Notes: a model not told the origin generated them from the sequence alone. Positions 18,020-26,910 are shown, counted from the first letter of the stretch. The stretch is DNA of 31,153 nt from JBFEYJ01 sp041546305 (GCA_041546305.1 JBFEWO010000015.1:1-31153); one strand, 5' to 3'. Made by a program: numbers and translations.

Positions 18020-19732
18020 ATGCTGCAGTTACACCCATCTGATAGCCTGAGTCCGATGTTCTTTACCGCACTGCCACGATCGCAGCAAAGGCCGGAGCGA
18101 TCCGCCGGGCCCGTCTTGTCAGGCCTTCCAATCCTGCTGTTGGTGATCTTCGGTTTGCTGGTCAGCAACAGCCTGCATGCTGACGAAACCGCCATCAGTG
18201 AAAATCTGCAGTACTCTCTGCAAGAGGCATCGGAATGGCGGGATAGCACTTTGCAACATGAGCTCCTGCTGGGCTTTTACCAAGCTCGCCAGTTCAAGCC
18301 GATATGGGTTACCTCAGACGGTCCGCTCCCTCGCGCTGAAAAACTCCTCCGCACCCTCAAGGAAGCCGAACAGGAAGGCCTAGACAGCAGCGTTTATCCC
18401 GTCAGACTTCTCGAACTTCTCTGGCAAACCCAAAATCCTGCCGTCTTGGCGCGGCTAGAATTGAGACTCAGCAATGCCGCGCTGGAGTATGGTCGGGATC
18501 TGCAAATAGGTCGTTTCCCGCCCGAGCAAACCCATTCCCTCTGGCATATTCAACTGGCCGAATTTGACGGGGCGACACTACTGGAAACCCTGGCCAGCAG
18601 TAACAATGTCAGCCGTACCCTTGCAGCGCTGGCCCCGCCCCACACGGAATATCGGCGTCTGCGCGATGCCCTGAATTACTATCAACAGCTGGCCCTTCTC
18701 GGCGGCTGGCCAGTTATCCCTGAAGGGCCTATCCTGCACGTCGGCGACAAGCAACCGCAAGTCCCCCTGCTTCGCCAGCGTTTGTTCATTGAGGGGGACC
18801 TGGTGCTCGACATCCGGGAACAGGAACAAACGTTCGATGATCTCCTCAAGCTGGCGGTAGAGCGCTTTCAGGTCCGCCATGGACTGAAGGTCGATGGCGT
18901 GGTTGGAACTGCAACCCTTGACGCGTTGAATGTCCCCGTCGAGCAACGGATTGAACAGCTCAAGCTCAACATGGATCGCTGGCGTTGGCTCCCTCGGGAT
19001 CTGGGCGGGCGTTATATTCTGGTGAATATTCCCGAATTTCAGCTTCGTGCGTATGAAGGAAACCGGTTGGCATTGGTGATGGATGTCATCGTTGGACGGA
19101 AGGATCGTCCGACCCCCGTTGTCAGCGGAAACCTCTCTAGTGTGGTCTTCAACCCTTACTGGACAGCGCCCCGCATCATCGTGGTCGAGGACCTGATCCC
19201 CAAACAGCTTCGCGATCCTTCGTTTATGAGCAATCGCAACATCCGGGTCTTTGACGGAGAGACGGAGATCGACCCACGCTCCGTCGACTGGAGCAAGATC
19301 ACCCTCAATTATCTACCCTATGTGCTGCGCCAGGATCCCGGCCCAACCAATCCGATGGGACAGACCAAATTCCTGTTCAATAACAGTCTCGATATTTACC
19401 TGCACGACACCCCGGACAAGGGACTTTTTCGCAGAGAAACGCGCACTCTGAGTTCCGGCTGTATTCGCGTCTCCAAACCGCTTGAGCTAACTTCATTCAT
19501 TCTGGCCGACAATGACAATGGCTGGGATGAGGCGGCCGTGCGAAAAGCGTTTGCCTCCAAAGATACCCAAACCGTGACCGTCGACACACCGCTTCCCGTG
19601 TACTTGCTCTATCTTACCGCCTGGGTCGGCAACGATAACCGAGCCCACTTTAGGAACGACATCTATCAGATTGACGAAATACCCCCTGCCTGCTCAGGGT
19701 CAAGGGAACTCACCGTCGAGTTCGTTGACTAA
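18020..19732 (+). CDS. ldtD: L,D-transpeptidase, YcbB/LdtD-like
   Basis: This periplasmic enzyme forms 3-3 (mDAP-mDAP) cross-links in peptidoglycan. The 570-residue protein has an N-terminal hydrophobic signal/anchor segment (about 35-52), the YcbB scaffold domain (GFYQARQFKPIW and the helical repeats after it), a peptidoglycan-binding type 1 domain (about 250-320, with AVERFQVRHGLKVDGVVG), and a YkuD catalytic domain (about 335-500). The active-site motif reads HDTPDKGLF followed by SSGCIRV, with catalytic Cys481 in this numbering, exactly the YcbB variant in which SHGC is replaced by SSGC. ATG 18020 has GGAG 12 nt upstream; ATG 18056 and a GTG at 17909 are alternatives. It is followed 38 bp later by a MepK-like gene, an order also found in E. 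coli (ycbB-ycbK). Confidence 0.9.
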   Translation: MLQLHPSDSLSPMFFTALPRSQQRPERSAGPVLSGLPILLLVIFGLLVSNSLHADETAISENLQYSLQEASEWRDSTLQHELLLGFYQARQFKPIWVTSDGPLPRAEKLLRTLKEAEQEGLDSSVYPVRLLELLWQTQNPAVLARLELRLSNAALEYGRDLQIGRFPPEQTHSLWHIQLAEFDGATLLETLASSNNVSRTLAALAPPHTEYRRLRDALNYYQQLALLGGWPVIPEGPILHVGDKQPQVPLLRQRLFIEGDLVLDIREQEQTFDDLLKLAVERFQVRHGLKVDGVVGTATLDALNVPVEQRIEQLKLNMDRWRWLPRDLGGRYILVNIPEFQLRAYEGNRLALVMDVIVGRKDRPTPVVSGNLSSVVFNPYWTAPRIIVVEDLIPKQLRDPSFMSNRNIRVFDGETEIDPRSVDWSKITLNYLPYVLRQDPGPTNPMGQTKFLFNNSLDIYLHDTPDKGLFRRETRTLSSGCIRVSKPLELTSFILADNDNGWDEAAVRKAFASKDTQTVTVDTPLPVYLLYLTAWVGNDNRAHFRNDIYQIDEIPPACSGSRELTVEFVD

Positions 19733-19770
19733 TCCTTTGAGCGACAAAGTTTTTTTGGAGATAGAGCACC

Positions 19771-20319
19771 ATGAGAAGCCCCTCCCGTCGACTTTTTTTG
19801 AAAACCGCTGGCGCAACGGGACTGGCCATCGCTTCGCCCTTGGCCAGTGCCAAGATCATGCAGCCTAACGCCACCGGGGAACGCAAACTCAAGCTGCGGA
19901 ATCTGCATACTGGTGAAAAACTGACCGCAACGTTCTGGATCGAGGGCGAGTACATTAGTGAGGAACTGGCTGCCATCGATCACGTATTGCGCGATCATCG
20001 CTCAGGTGAAGCGATCCACATGGACCACGCCCTGCTCGACCAGGTCCACACCCTGCAGCAGCACCTGGAACACAAGGGCACCATTGAAATCATTTCCGGC
20101 TACCGCTCACCAACCACCAACGCAATGCTGGCCCGCAATTCCAGTGGCGTCGCCAAAAAGAGCTATCACATGCTGGGACAAGCCATCGATTTGCGCATGC
20201 CTGGCGTTGCATTGAAAGATCTCCGCAAGGCTGCCCTGAAAATGAAGGCCGGCGGAGTTGGCTACTATCCCAATTCCAATTTTGTGCATCTGGATACCGG
20301 GCGTCCGCGTTTCTGGTAA
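19771..20319 (+). CDS. mepK: MepK-like peptidoglycan endopeptidase (DUF882, M15 type)
   Basis: This zinc peptidase of the YcbK/MepK family cleaves cross-links, including the 3-3 type made by L,D-transpeptidases. The 182-residue protein opens with a twin-arginine signal (SRRLFLK followed by a hydrophobic stretch and ASPLASA), so it is exported folded. Metal ligands are visible as His133 and Asp140 in SYHMLGQAID and His173 in FVHLDTGRPRFW, at the very end. Length matches E. coli MepK. GGAG lies about 10 nt before the ATG. Pairing with the L,D-transpeptidase just upstream suggests balanced making and breaking of 3-3 cross-links. Confidence 0.92.
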   Translation: MRSPSRRLFLKTAGATGLAIASPLASAKIMQPNATGERKLKLRNLHTGEKLTATFWIEGEYISEELAAIDHVLRDHRSGEAIHMDHALLDQVHTLQQHLEHKGTIEIISGYRSPTTNAMLARNSSGVAKKSYHMLGQAIDLRMPGVALKDLRKAALKMKAGGVGYYPNSNFVHLDTGRPRFW

Positions 20320-20356
20320 TCGCACTCGGCAAACGGTTAATCCGAGCACCGATTCC

Positions 20357-20392
20357 AACCAAGTCACCCTGCACAGGGTGACTTGGTTTAAC
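20357..20392 (+). terminator. Long perfect hairpin after mepK
   Basis: Arms AACCAAGTCACCCTG (20357-20371) and CAGGGTGACTTGGTT (20374-20388) are perfect complements, forming about 14 pairs around a GCAC tetraloop, followed by TTTAACAAA. The T-run is short, but the stem is strong and it sits 38 bp past the stop of mepK, so it is the likely operon end. Confidence 0.65.
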
Positions 20393-20520
20393 AAACACAT
20401 CCTCTTGCCCTGCTTTTTCCACACCTCCCCAGCGTGATGGCGGTCTCATTTTGTGACATCGTCAACCGATATACTCAGTTACTCGCCCACAAAGAAAATC
20501 AATATCCACAAGGGGAAAAC

Positions 20521-20856
20521 ATGAAAATCATTATCACATCCGTCACACTGGCACTGGCCCTGTTGCTCAACGCCTGCGGTAAAGAGGCCGACACTCCTGC
20601 CACCGAAAGCCCGGCGGCCCCTGCAGCTGAGCAGGCCGCACCCGCACAGGAAATGAAGGATGGTACCGCCGCCGAAACCATGACGGAAGAAACCGCCACT
20701 GGGGATTCAGAGGGAACCGGTGAAGCAGCCGATGCGACAGCTGGAGACGCGACGACTGAAAGTGCGGCCGAGGAAACAGCCGACACCATGGAAGAGGCAC
20801 AGACACAGCCTGAGGAAACAAGCGAGCAACCTGCTACTACCAAAGAGAGCAAGTAA
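20521..20856 (+). CDS. Small Ala/Glu/Thr-rich lipoprotein
   Basis: The 111-residue product has a lipoprotein signal peptide MKIIITSVTLALALLLNAC with Cys19 as the lipidated residue, followed by Gly. The rest is low-complexity and acidic, almost wholly Ala, Glu, Thr, Pro, Ser, Gln and Asp, with no predicted fold. The function is unknown; such proteins may be periplasmic spacers or simply disordered surface lipoproteins. The frame extends upstream to 20434, but ATG 20521 has AAGGGG upstream and gives a perfect signal. It stands alone between two terminators. A candidate TATACT box lies at 20470-20475. Confidence 0.75.
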   Translation: MKIIITSVTLALALLLNACGKEADTPATESPAAPAAEQAAPAQEMKDGTAAETMTEETATGDSEGTGEAADATAGDATTESAAEETADTMEEAQTQPEETSEQPATTKESK

Positions 20857-20888
20857 TCATCGGGCCATCCCTAGCATGGCTCATCAAG

Positions 20889-20915
20889 AAAGGCCGGCTT
20901 TTGCCGGCCTTTTTT
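20889..20915 (+). terminator. Intrinsic terminator after the small lipoprotein
   Basis: Arms AAGGCCGGC (20890-20898) and GCCGGCCTT (20903-20911) enclose a TTTT loop and are followed by TTTTTA. This is a textbook intrinsic terminator 33 bp past the stop codon. Confidence 0.92.
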
Positions 20916-20971
20916 ATTCCCGCCTTTTCTCACTTCACAACACGACAGCATTAGCCTCAGCGTGGTGCGGT

Positions 20972-20999
20972 TTGCACTGCCGGGAATAGTCGTTATAGT
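20972..20999 (+). promoter_or_regulatory. Candidate sigma-70 promoter of the mrp operon
   Basis: TTGCAC (20972-20977) and TATAGT (20994-20999) are separated by 16 bp, about 95 bp before mrpA. The -10 is good and the -35 is poor (3 of 6). No clear sodium-responsive riboswitch structure was recognised in the leader. Confidence 0.35.
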
Positions 21000-21092
21000 T
21001 GCGTACTTTATTTCGCGCAGCATGACAGGCAATATCTTGGCTGCAGCTTTGCCTATAACAAACACCACTTACCCTAAAAGACATAAGAGGCC

Positions 21093-23894
21093 ATGGATCT
21101 CCTCCTGATCATTCTGCTCCCAACGCTTGGCGCCTTGCTCCCTCCGCTGGCCATCCGCTTCGGACGAAGCGCCAGCGCCTGGACCGCTGCGGCCATCACC
21201 GCGGCAGCGTTACTGCTGGCTGTTGAGCCACTACTTGCCGTATTCAATGCCACCCCTGTTGAATACCACCTCTCCTGGCTGCCGCAGGTAGGTTTCGACC
21301 TTCAGCTGCGCATGGATGGGTTGGCCGCACTCTTTGTCATACTGATTCTCGGCATCGGCCTGCTGGTGATCCTCTATGCCCGCTATTACCTCGCCGAGAG
21401 CGATCCCATGGGCCGGTTCTACGGCATGCTGCTGTTATTTATGGGTGCCATGCTCGGCGTTGCTCTCTCCGATCATCTGCTGTTATTGCTGGTATTCTGG
21501 GAGCTGACCTCGCTCAGCTCATTTCTGCTGATCAGCTACTGGAATCACCGCACCGATGCACGCCGCGGCGCACGCATGGCCCTGACCATCACCGGCGCCG
21601 GTGGTCTGGCAATGCTGGCCGGCTTCCTGCTGCTGAGCCATATCGTCGGTAGCTACCAGATTTCCGTCATTCTCGATGCCGGCGATCTCATCCGTGCCCA
21701 TCCCCTTTATGCACCGACACTGCTGCTGATCCTGATCGGCGCCTTCACCAAATCAGCACAGTTTCCGTTCCACTTCTGGTTGCCCCATGCCATGGCCGCC
21801 CCCACCCCGGTCAGCGCCTATCTGCACTCCGCCACCATGGTAAAAGCGGGTGTGTTTCTGCTGGCGCGGCTTTATCCTGCGCTGTCCGGCACTGAACTAT
21901 GGTTCATTGTGGTGGGCGGTACCGGACTTGCCACCTTGTTATTCGCGGCCTACACCGCCCTGTTCAAGCACGATCTCAAAGGTCTACTGGCCTACTCCAC
22001 CATCAGCCATCTGGGGCTGATCACCCTGCTATTTGGTATCGGCACCCCACTGGGGGCAGTGGCCGGTGTGTTCCATATCATTAACCATGCCACCTTCAAG
22101 GCGTCCCTGTTCATGGCTGCCGGCATCATCGATCATGAGACAGGCACCCGCGACATGCGCCTGATCAACGGCATGTGGAAATACATGCCGCACACCGCCA
22201 CCCTGGCGATGGTCGCCGCCGGCGCCATGGCGGGTGTACCGCTGCTTAATGGCTTTCTGTCCAAGGAAATGTTCTTTGCCGAGACCCTTTACATCGTCGA
22301 ACTCGGCTCCTTGAGTTGGTTGCTGGCAGCGGCCGCCACCCTTGCCGGCATCTTTGCCGTCGCCTATTCGGCTCGGTTCATTCACGATGTGTTCTTTAAC
22401 GGCGAACCGGTTAACCTGCCCAAGTATCCACCTCATGAACCCCCGCGTTACATGAAAATCCCAGTGGAGATCCTGGTGGCACTGTGCCTGCTGGTCGGGG
22501 TGTTTCCGGCCTTCACGGTGGCACCGCTGCTGGCACTTGCGGCAGGCAGTGTGCTCAATGGCCCACTGCCCGAATACAGCCTGGCCATCTGGCACGGCTT
22601 CAGCCTCCCCTTCATGATGAGTCTGGTCGCCCTGGTCGGAGGCATTGCGCTCTATAGCCAGCGTCATCGCCTCTTCAGGCTACGCGATCGGCTTTTCCCG
22701 GTACCCGATGCACGCACCCTGTTCTGGCAGGCGATAGAGTGGCTGATAGACCAGGCCCAGGTGGTAACACGGGCGCTGGAAAACGGGTCGCTGCAGCGTT
22801 ACTCCGCACTGCTGCTATTGGCGGCTTTCGCCGCCATCGCAGTCCCCCTCCTTGACAACAGGGGCACACTCTCCGGCCCGCTACCGATGACGCCACTGGA
22901 TCCACTCACCGTACTCGGCGCCTTGGTGATGATAATCGCCGCCATTACTGTCGTCCTCTGGCAAAGACAGCGTCTTACCGCCGTCATTGCCCTCAGTGTG
23001 GTAGGGCTGGTGGTATCACTCACCTTTGTGCGCTACTCCGCTCCCGATTTGGCTCTGACCCAACTGTCGGTCGAAGTGGTCACCATCGTGCTTTTGCTGC
23101 TCGCCCTGTTTTTCCTGCCGCAACAAGGAATGGCCGAGTCCTCCCATGCTCGCCGCAGCCGTGACCTGCTATTGGCCCTCGGCATCGGCGGTGGTGTCGG
23201 ACTCCTCACCTGGGGGATGCTGACACGGCCCTATGAAACCATTGCCGGTTACTATATGGAAAACAGCCTGCCCGGTGGCGGCGGCGCCAATGTAGTCAAT
23301 GTGATCCTGGTAGACTTCCGCGGCTTTGACACCCTCGGCGAGATCACCGTGCTGGCCATTGCCGCCATCGCTATCTATACCCTGCTCGACAGGTTGCAGC
23401 TGCCCATGCCCACAACCGATCCGCAGGGCAGGGTATGGTCGCAGGAGCGACATCCGGTCATCCTCGCGCACATCACCCGCTTCCTGTTGCCGCTGGCCCT
23501 GCTGGTGTCAATCTTCCTGTTCCTGCGAGGTCATAACACCCCAGGGGGAGGATTCATTGCCGGTCTGGTAACGGCCATTGCACTTATCCTGCAATACATG
23601 GCCAGTGGCATCGACTGGACGCAGCAACGATGGCCGGTGCAACACCACCCGGTGATCGCCAGCGGTGTCTTTATCGCCAGCGCCACCGGTATCGGCAGCT
23701 GGTTCTTCGATCGCCCCTTTCTCACCTCGGCCTTTGGCCACTTCCATCTGCCGTTGGCAGGGGATTTTGAACTGGCTACCGCGATGCTGTTTGATCTGGG
23801 AGTCTATCTCACCGTGGTTGGCGTGGTGATGCTCATCCTCGCCAATCTGGGCAAGCTAACCAAACGCAGTACCCCTGATGGAGAACCTAACTAA
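21093..23894 (+). CDS. mrpA: Mrp antiporter subunit A fused to subunit B
   Basis: This is the largest subunit of the multi-subunit Na+(K+)/H+ antiporter, related to complex I NuoL. The 933-residue chain is almost entirely transmembrane. The antiporter core shows the conserved Glu in VFWELTSLSSF (about 140), the Lys in FTKSAQFPFHFWLPHAM (about 223) and SATMVKAGVFLLAR (about 248). A DUF4040/MbhE-like segment contains APDLALTQLSVEVV (about 650). The C-terminal about 140 residues (ARITRFLLP-like start at about 790, then RGHNTPGGGFIAGL) are MrpB. Single-chain MrpB is about 140 residues, and no separate mrpB gene exists here, so this is the fused A+B form known from group-2 mrp operons of Gammaproteobacteria. 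AAGAGG precedes the ATG. The stop overlaps the next ATG by one base. Confidence 0.95.
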   Translation: MDLLLIILLPTLGALLPPLAIRFGRSASAWTAAAITAAALLLAVEPLLAVFNATPVEYHLSWLPQVGFDLQLRMDGLAALFVILILGIGLLVILYARYYLAESDPMGRFYGMLLLFMGAMLGVALSDHLLLLLVFWELTSLSSFLLISYWNHRTDARRGARMALTITGAGGLAMLAGFLLLSHIVGSYQISVILDAGDLIRAHPLYAPTLLLILIGAFTKSAQFPFHFWLPHAMAAPTPVSAYLHSATMVKAGVFLLARLYPALSGTELWFIVVGGTGLATLLFAAYTALFKHDLKGLLAYSTISHLGLITLLFGIGTPLGAVAGVFHIINHATFKASLFMAAGIIDHETGTRDMRLINGMWKYMPHTATLAMVAAGAMAGVPLLNGFLSKEMFFAETLYIVELGSLSWLLAAAATLAGIFAVAYSARFIHDVFFNGEPVNLPKYPPHEPPRYMKIPVEILVALCLLVGVFPAFTVAPLLALAAGSVLNGPLPEYSLAIWHGFSLPFMMSLVALVGGIALYSQRHRLFRLRDRLFPVPDARTLFWQAIEWLIDQAQVVTRALENGSLQRYSALLLLAAFAAIAVPLLDNRGTLSGPLPMTPLDPLTVLGALVMIIAAITVVLWQRQRLTAVIALSVVGLVVSLTFVRYSAPDLALTQLSVEVVTIVLLLLALFFLPQQGMAESSHARRSRDLLLALGIGGGVGLLTWGMLTRPYETIAGYYMENSLPGGGGANVVNVILVDFRGFDTLGEITVLAIAAIAIYTLLDRLQLPMPTTDPQGRVWSQERHPVILAHITRFLLPLALLVSIFLFLRGHNTPGGGFIAGLVTAIALILQYMASGIDWTQQRWPVQHHPVIASGVFIASATGIGSWFFDRPFLTSAFGHFHLPLAGDFELATAMLFDLGVYLTVVGVVMLILANLGKLTKRSTPDGEPN

Positions 23895-24223
23895 TGGAAA
23901 CCCTGGCTGCCCTCACCATCGCCGTCCTTGTCACCTGCGGGGTCTACCTGGTCCTGCGTGCACGCACATTTCCCGTGGTGCTTGGACTCTCGCTACTCTC
24001 CTACGCGGTCAATCTGTTCCTGTTCTTTACCGGCCGCTTGGTGACTGGTGCCCCGCCGCTGGCCGGTGGCAGTGTCCCCACCGCCGACCCGATTCCGCAG
24101 GCACTGGTGTTAACCGCTATCGTGATCGGTTTTGGGATGACGGCTTTTGTCATGATCCTGGCGTTACGTGCCCGTGGTGAGCTGGGTAATGATCATGTCG
24201 ATGGCAAGGGGGGGAATATATGA
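23894..24223 (+). CDS. mrpC: Mrp antiporter subunit C
   Basis: This NuoK-like 109-residue membrane subunit has three transmembrane helices (about 2-22, 28-50 and 73-96). The family turn ADPIPQALVLTAIVIGFG is present (about 66-83). It overlaps mrpA by one base (TAATG) and mrpD by 4 bp (ATGA), so translation is coupled along the operon. Confidence 0.95.
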   Translation: METLAALTIAVLVTCGVYLVLRARTFPVVLGLSLLSYAVNLFLFFTGRLVTGAPPLAGGSVPTADPIPQALVLTAIVIGFGMTAFVMILALRARGELGNDHVDGKGGNI

Positions 24224-25722
24224 ACCACTGGCTCATTGTCCCAATCCTGCTGCCCCTGTTGGCAGGCGTGTTCAACCTGCTTCTGGTCAACCGCAGGCCT
24301 CACCTGCAGCGCACCCTCTCCCTCGGCGCTACTGCCGCTCTCGCTGTGGTAGCCATGTATCTTGTGGCTATTGCCGATGCCGGTCACATCGAGGTCTATC
24401 AACTGGGCAACTGGCCCGCTCCCTTCGGCATCGTGCTAGTGCTGGATCGCCTTAGCGCGATGCTCATTCTTCTCACTGCCATCGTTGCCCTACTCACCCT
24501 GCTTTATGCCATCAACGGCGACGACCAGCGCGGCCGTGACTTCCATGTCTTGTTTCAACTCCAGCTTCTGGGCCTGAACGGTGCCTTCCTCACCGGTGAT
24601 CTGTTCAATCTGTTTGTGTTTTTCGAGATCCTGCTGATCGCCTCCTATGGTCTGGCGCTCTATGGTTTCGGTGCGGTACGCACCCGGGCCAGCTTGCACT
24701 ATGTGGTGCTGAACCTTATCGGTTCCGGCCTGTTCCTCATCGCTGTCGGTACCCTCTACGCCATCACCGGTACGCTGAACATGGCCGACCTGGCACTTAA
24801 GATCGCAGCCACGGACGCCGAAGAGATGGCCCTGTTGCGCACCAGCGCCCTGTTGTTGCTGGTGGTGTTTGGACTCAAGGCGGCCATACTCCCACTGCAT
24901 CTGTGGCTGCCGGCGCTCTATAGCAATGCGGCTGCGCCCGTGGCCGCGCTGTTTGCCATAATGACCAAGGTCGGGGTATACGCCATCCTGCGCACCTATA
25001 CGCTGATCTTTCCTGCCGAAGGCAGCGTCCCCGATGTGGCGAGCGACTTGCTGCTGCCGCTCGCCCTGCTCACGGTGGCCATCGGTGCTATCGGTGTCTT
25101 GGGCAGCCAGCGGCTGCGTGAGATGATTGCCTATCTGGTGGTGGTCTCGGTAGGAACCCTGCTGGCGGGTATCGGCCAGTTCAATGTCGGTGGTATCACC
25201 GCCGCGCTCTATTACCTGCCCCATACCACCCTGGTCACGGCCGGCCTGTTCCTGCTGGCCGATCTCATCGCTCGCCAGCGCGGGAGCACAGACGACCACT
25301 TTACCCCTGGCCCGCCCCTGCTCCAGCCAACGACCCTGGGGGTCCTGTTTTTCCTCGCCGCGGTTGCCGCTGCCGGTATGCCACCACTCTCCGGTTTCCT
25401 CGGCAAGCTGCTGCTGCTGAAATCGGTCCAACCGCAACACGCCATCTGGCTCTGGAGCATCGTGCTGTCCGGCAGTCTGGTCGCCCTCATCGCGCTGAGC
25501 CGCGCCGGTAGCCGGCTGTTCTGGAAGACGGAAGGCGAACAGGCCACCACAATGCAGGCAGACTTTTTCCGTCTCGCTCCCGCGGCGACCCTGCTGGCCA
25601 TGAGTGTCGCCATGATGGTGTTGGCCGGGCCGCTGACCCGTTTTGCCGAAGCGACCGCTACCCAGCTGCTAATGCCGCAGCAGTATCTCGATGCGGTGCT
25701 CTCTTCGGAGGAAACCTCATGA
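24220..25722 (+). CDS. mrpD: Mrp antiporter subunit D
   Basis: This NuoM/NuoN-like 500-residue antiporter subunit contains about 14 transmembrane helices. Proton-path landmarks are the Glu in FVFFEILLIASYGL (about 137), the Lys in VVFGLKAAILPLHLWLP (about 219), and AAPVAALFAIMTKVGVYAI (about 240-258), which carries the second conserved Lys. The C-terminus has the GMPPLSGFLGKLLLL helix. Together with MrpA it forms the ion-translocating core. ATGA overlaps link it to mrpC and mrpE. Confidence 0.96.
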   Translation: MNHWLIVPILLPLLAGVFNLLLVNRRPHLQRTLSLGATAALAVVAMYLVAIADAGHIEVYQLGNWPAPFGIVLVLDRLSAMLILLTAIVALLTLLYAINGDDQRGRDFHVLFQLQLLGLNGAFLTGDLFNLFVFFEILLIASYGLALYGFGAVRTRASLHYVVLNLIGSGLFLIAVGTLYAITGTLNMADLALKIAATDAEEMALLRTSALLLLVVFGLKAAILPLHLWLPALYSNAAAPVAALFAIMTKVGVYAILRTYTLIFPAEGSVPDVASDLLLPLALLTVAIGAIGVLGSQRLREMIAYLVVVSVGTLLAGIGQFNVGGITAALYYLPHTTLVTAGLFLLADLIARQRGSTDDHFTPGPPLLQPTTLGVLFFLAAVAAAGMPPLSGFLGKLLLLKSVQPQHAIWLWSIVLSGSLVALIALSRAGSRLFWKTEGEQATTMQADFFRLAPAATLLAMSVAMMVLAGPLTRFAEATATQLLMPQQYLDAVLSSEETS

Positions 25723-26207
25723 ACCGCTGGTTGCCCCACCCTTTGCTCAGCCTGTTCCTGTGGCTCGTCTGGCTGCTACTGGTCAATAGCGTGGCACCGG
25801 GCCAACTTCTGCTCGGTGCGGTATTGGCTGCGGGCCTGCCGCTGTTGACCGGCCGTTTCTGGCCCGATCATCCGCCCCTGCACAACCCGTGGAAAATGCT
25901 GCGCTACATTGCTGTTCTGCTATGGGATATCGTGTTGGCCAATCTGGCAGTGGCAAGGCGTATTCTCGGCCCAACCCACCAGCTGCGCCCGGCCTTTATC
26001 CAGCTGCCACTGGATTTGCATAATGATTTCGCTATCAGTGTGCTGGCCAGCACCATCTCACTGACACCGGGAACGGTCTCTTCCGACCTTAGCCCAGATC
26101 GCCAGTTCCTGCTGATCCATGCCCTCGATGTGGAGGATGAGGCCAGCCTCGTTGCCCAAATCAAACAGCGCTATGAACAACCGCTGAAGGAGATTTTCGA
26201 ATGCTGA
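25719..26207 (+). CDS. mrpE: Mrp antiporter subunit E
   Basis: The 162-residue subunit has two to three N-terminal membrane helices and a soluble C-terminal domain. The MrpE signature SVLASTISLTPGTVSSDL (about 107-124) and LLIHALDVEDE (about 128-138) are clear. It overlaps mrpD by 4 bp and mrpF by 7 bp. Confidence 0.95.
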   Translation: MNRWLPHPLLSLFLWLVWLLLVNSVAPGQLLLGAVLAAGLPLLTGRFWPDHPPLHNPWKMLRYIAVLLWDIVLANLAVARRILGPTHQLRPAFIQLPLDLHNDFAISVLASTISLTPGTVSSDLSPDRQFLLIHALDVEDEASLVAQIKQRYEQPLKEIFEC

Positions 26208-26470
26208 GCATCGCCCTCGCCATCGCCTTCGCCTGCATTGCTGCCGCCCTGTTACTTAACTTCTGGCGCCTTCTACGCGGTCCGGAGCTGCCCGATCGCA
26301 TCCTCGCGCTTGATACCATGTATATCAATACGATTGCGCTGCTGGTGCTGTTCGGCATTTACCTCGATCTCAGCACCTTCTTCGAGGCGGCCCTGCTTAT
26401 TGCCATGATGGGTTTTGTCGGCACTGTGGCGCTGTGCAAATATCTGCTGCGCGGCGATATCATCGAATAG
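26201..26470 (+). CDS. mrpF: Mrp antiporter subunit F
   Basis: The 89-residue subunit has three transmembrane helices. The RGPELPDRILALDTM segment (about 27-41) is the family's cytoplasmic loop with its conserved Arg and Asp residues. It starts inside the end of mrpE and ends 11 bp before mrpG. Confidence 0.95.
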   Translation: MLSIALAIAFACIAAALLLNFWRLLRGPELPDRILALDTMYINTIALLVLFGIYLDLSTFFEAALLIAMMGFVGTVALCKYLLRGDIIE

Positions 26471-26481
26471 GAAACAGAAAC

Positions 26482-26823
26482 ATGCTGGAAATCCTTATCT
26501 CCCTGTTCCTGGTGATTGGCGCTGTGTTTGCCCTCATCGGCTCAATTGGCCTGGCACGTCTGCCGGACCTTTTCATGCGGCTACACGGTCCCACCAAGGC
26601 CACGACACTCGGTGTCGGCGGTATCCTGATCGCTTCGGTATTGCACTTCAGCCATCGCGGCGAGGGCCTCAGTCTGCACGAACTCTTGATTACTGTGTTC
26701 CTGTTTATTACCGCACCGATCAGTGCCTACCTGATCGCGCGCGCCATGTTGCATCTGAAGGGCAAAAGTCTGAAGGAGAATCCAGGCATCAAGACCGGGG
26801 ACAAAGGAAACCTCCAGAACTAA
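26482..26823 (+). CDS. mrpG: Mrp antiporter subunit G
   Basis: The 113-residue last subunit has three transmembrane helices. The signature LARLPDLFMRLHGPTKATTL (about 25-44) identifies it. ATG 26482 is chosen over an in-frame start at 26434 because that earlier codon lies inside mrpF and the family begins with the MLEIL-type helix. GGAA precedes it. It completes the operon, so all seven Mrp functions are present in six genes. Confidence 0.95.
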   Translation: MLEILISLFLVIGAVFALIGSIGLARLPDLFMRLHGPTKATTLGVGGILIASVLHFSHRGEGLSLHELLITVFLFITAPISAYLIARAMLHLKGKSLKENPGIKTGDKGNLQN

Positions 26824-26910
26824 AGGCTGGATAATGATTTCCGCAAGGAAAGAGGATGTCCACGCTTTTTCATCTTAAGCGCGGGCTACTACACGCACAG
26901 CCTAAGGATT

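Noticed and set aside
21001..21092. A possible sodium- or pH-responsive riboswitch in the mrp leader
   Set aside because: I could not find a conserved fold or any covarying-looking stem set in the 90-bp leader.
24490..25440. A 316-codon minus-strand open frame opposite mrpD
   Set aside because: The translation is Gln/Glu/Gly-rich low complexity; mrpD on the other strand is certain.
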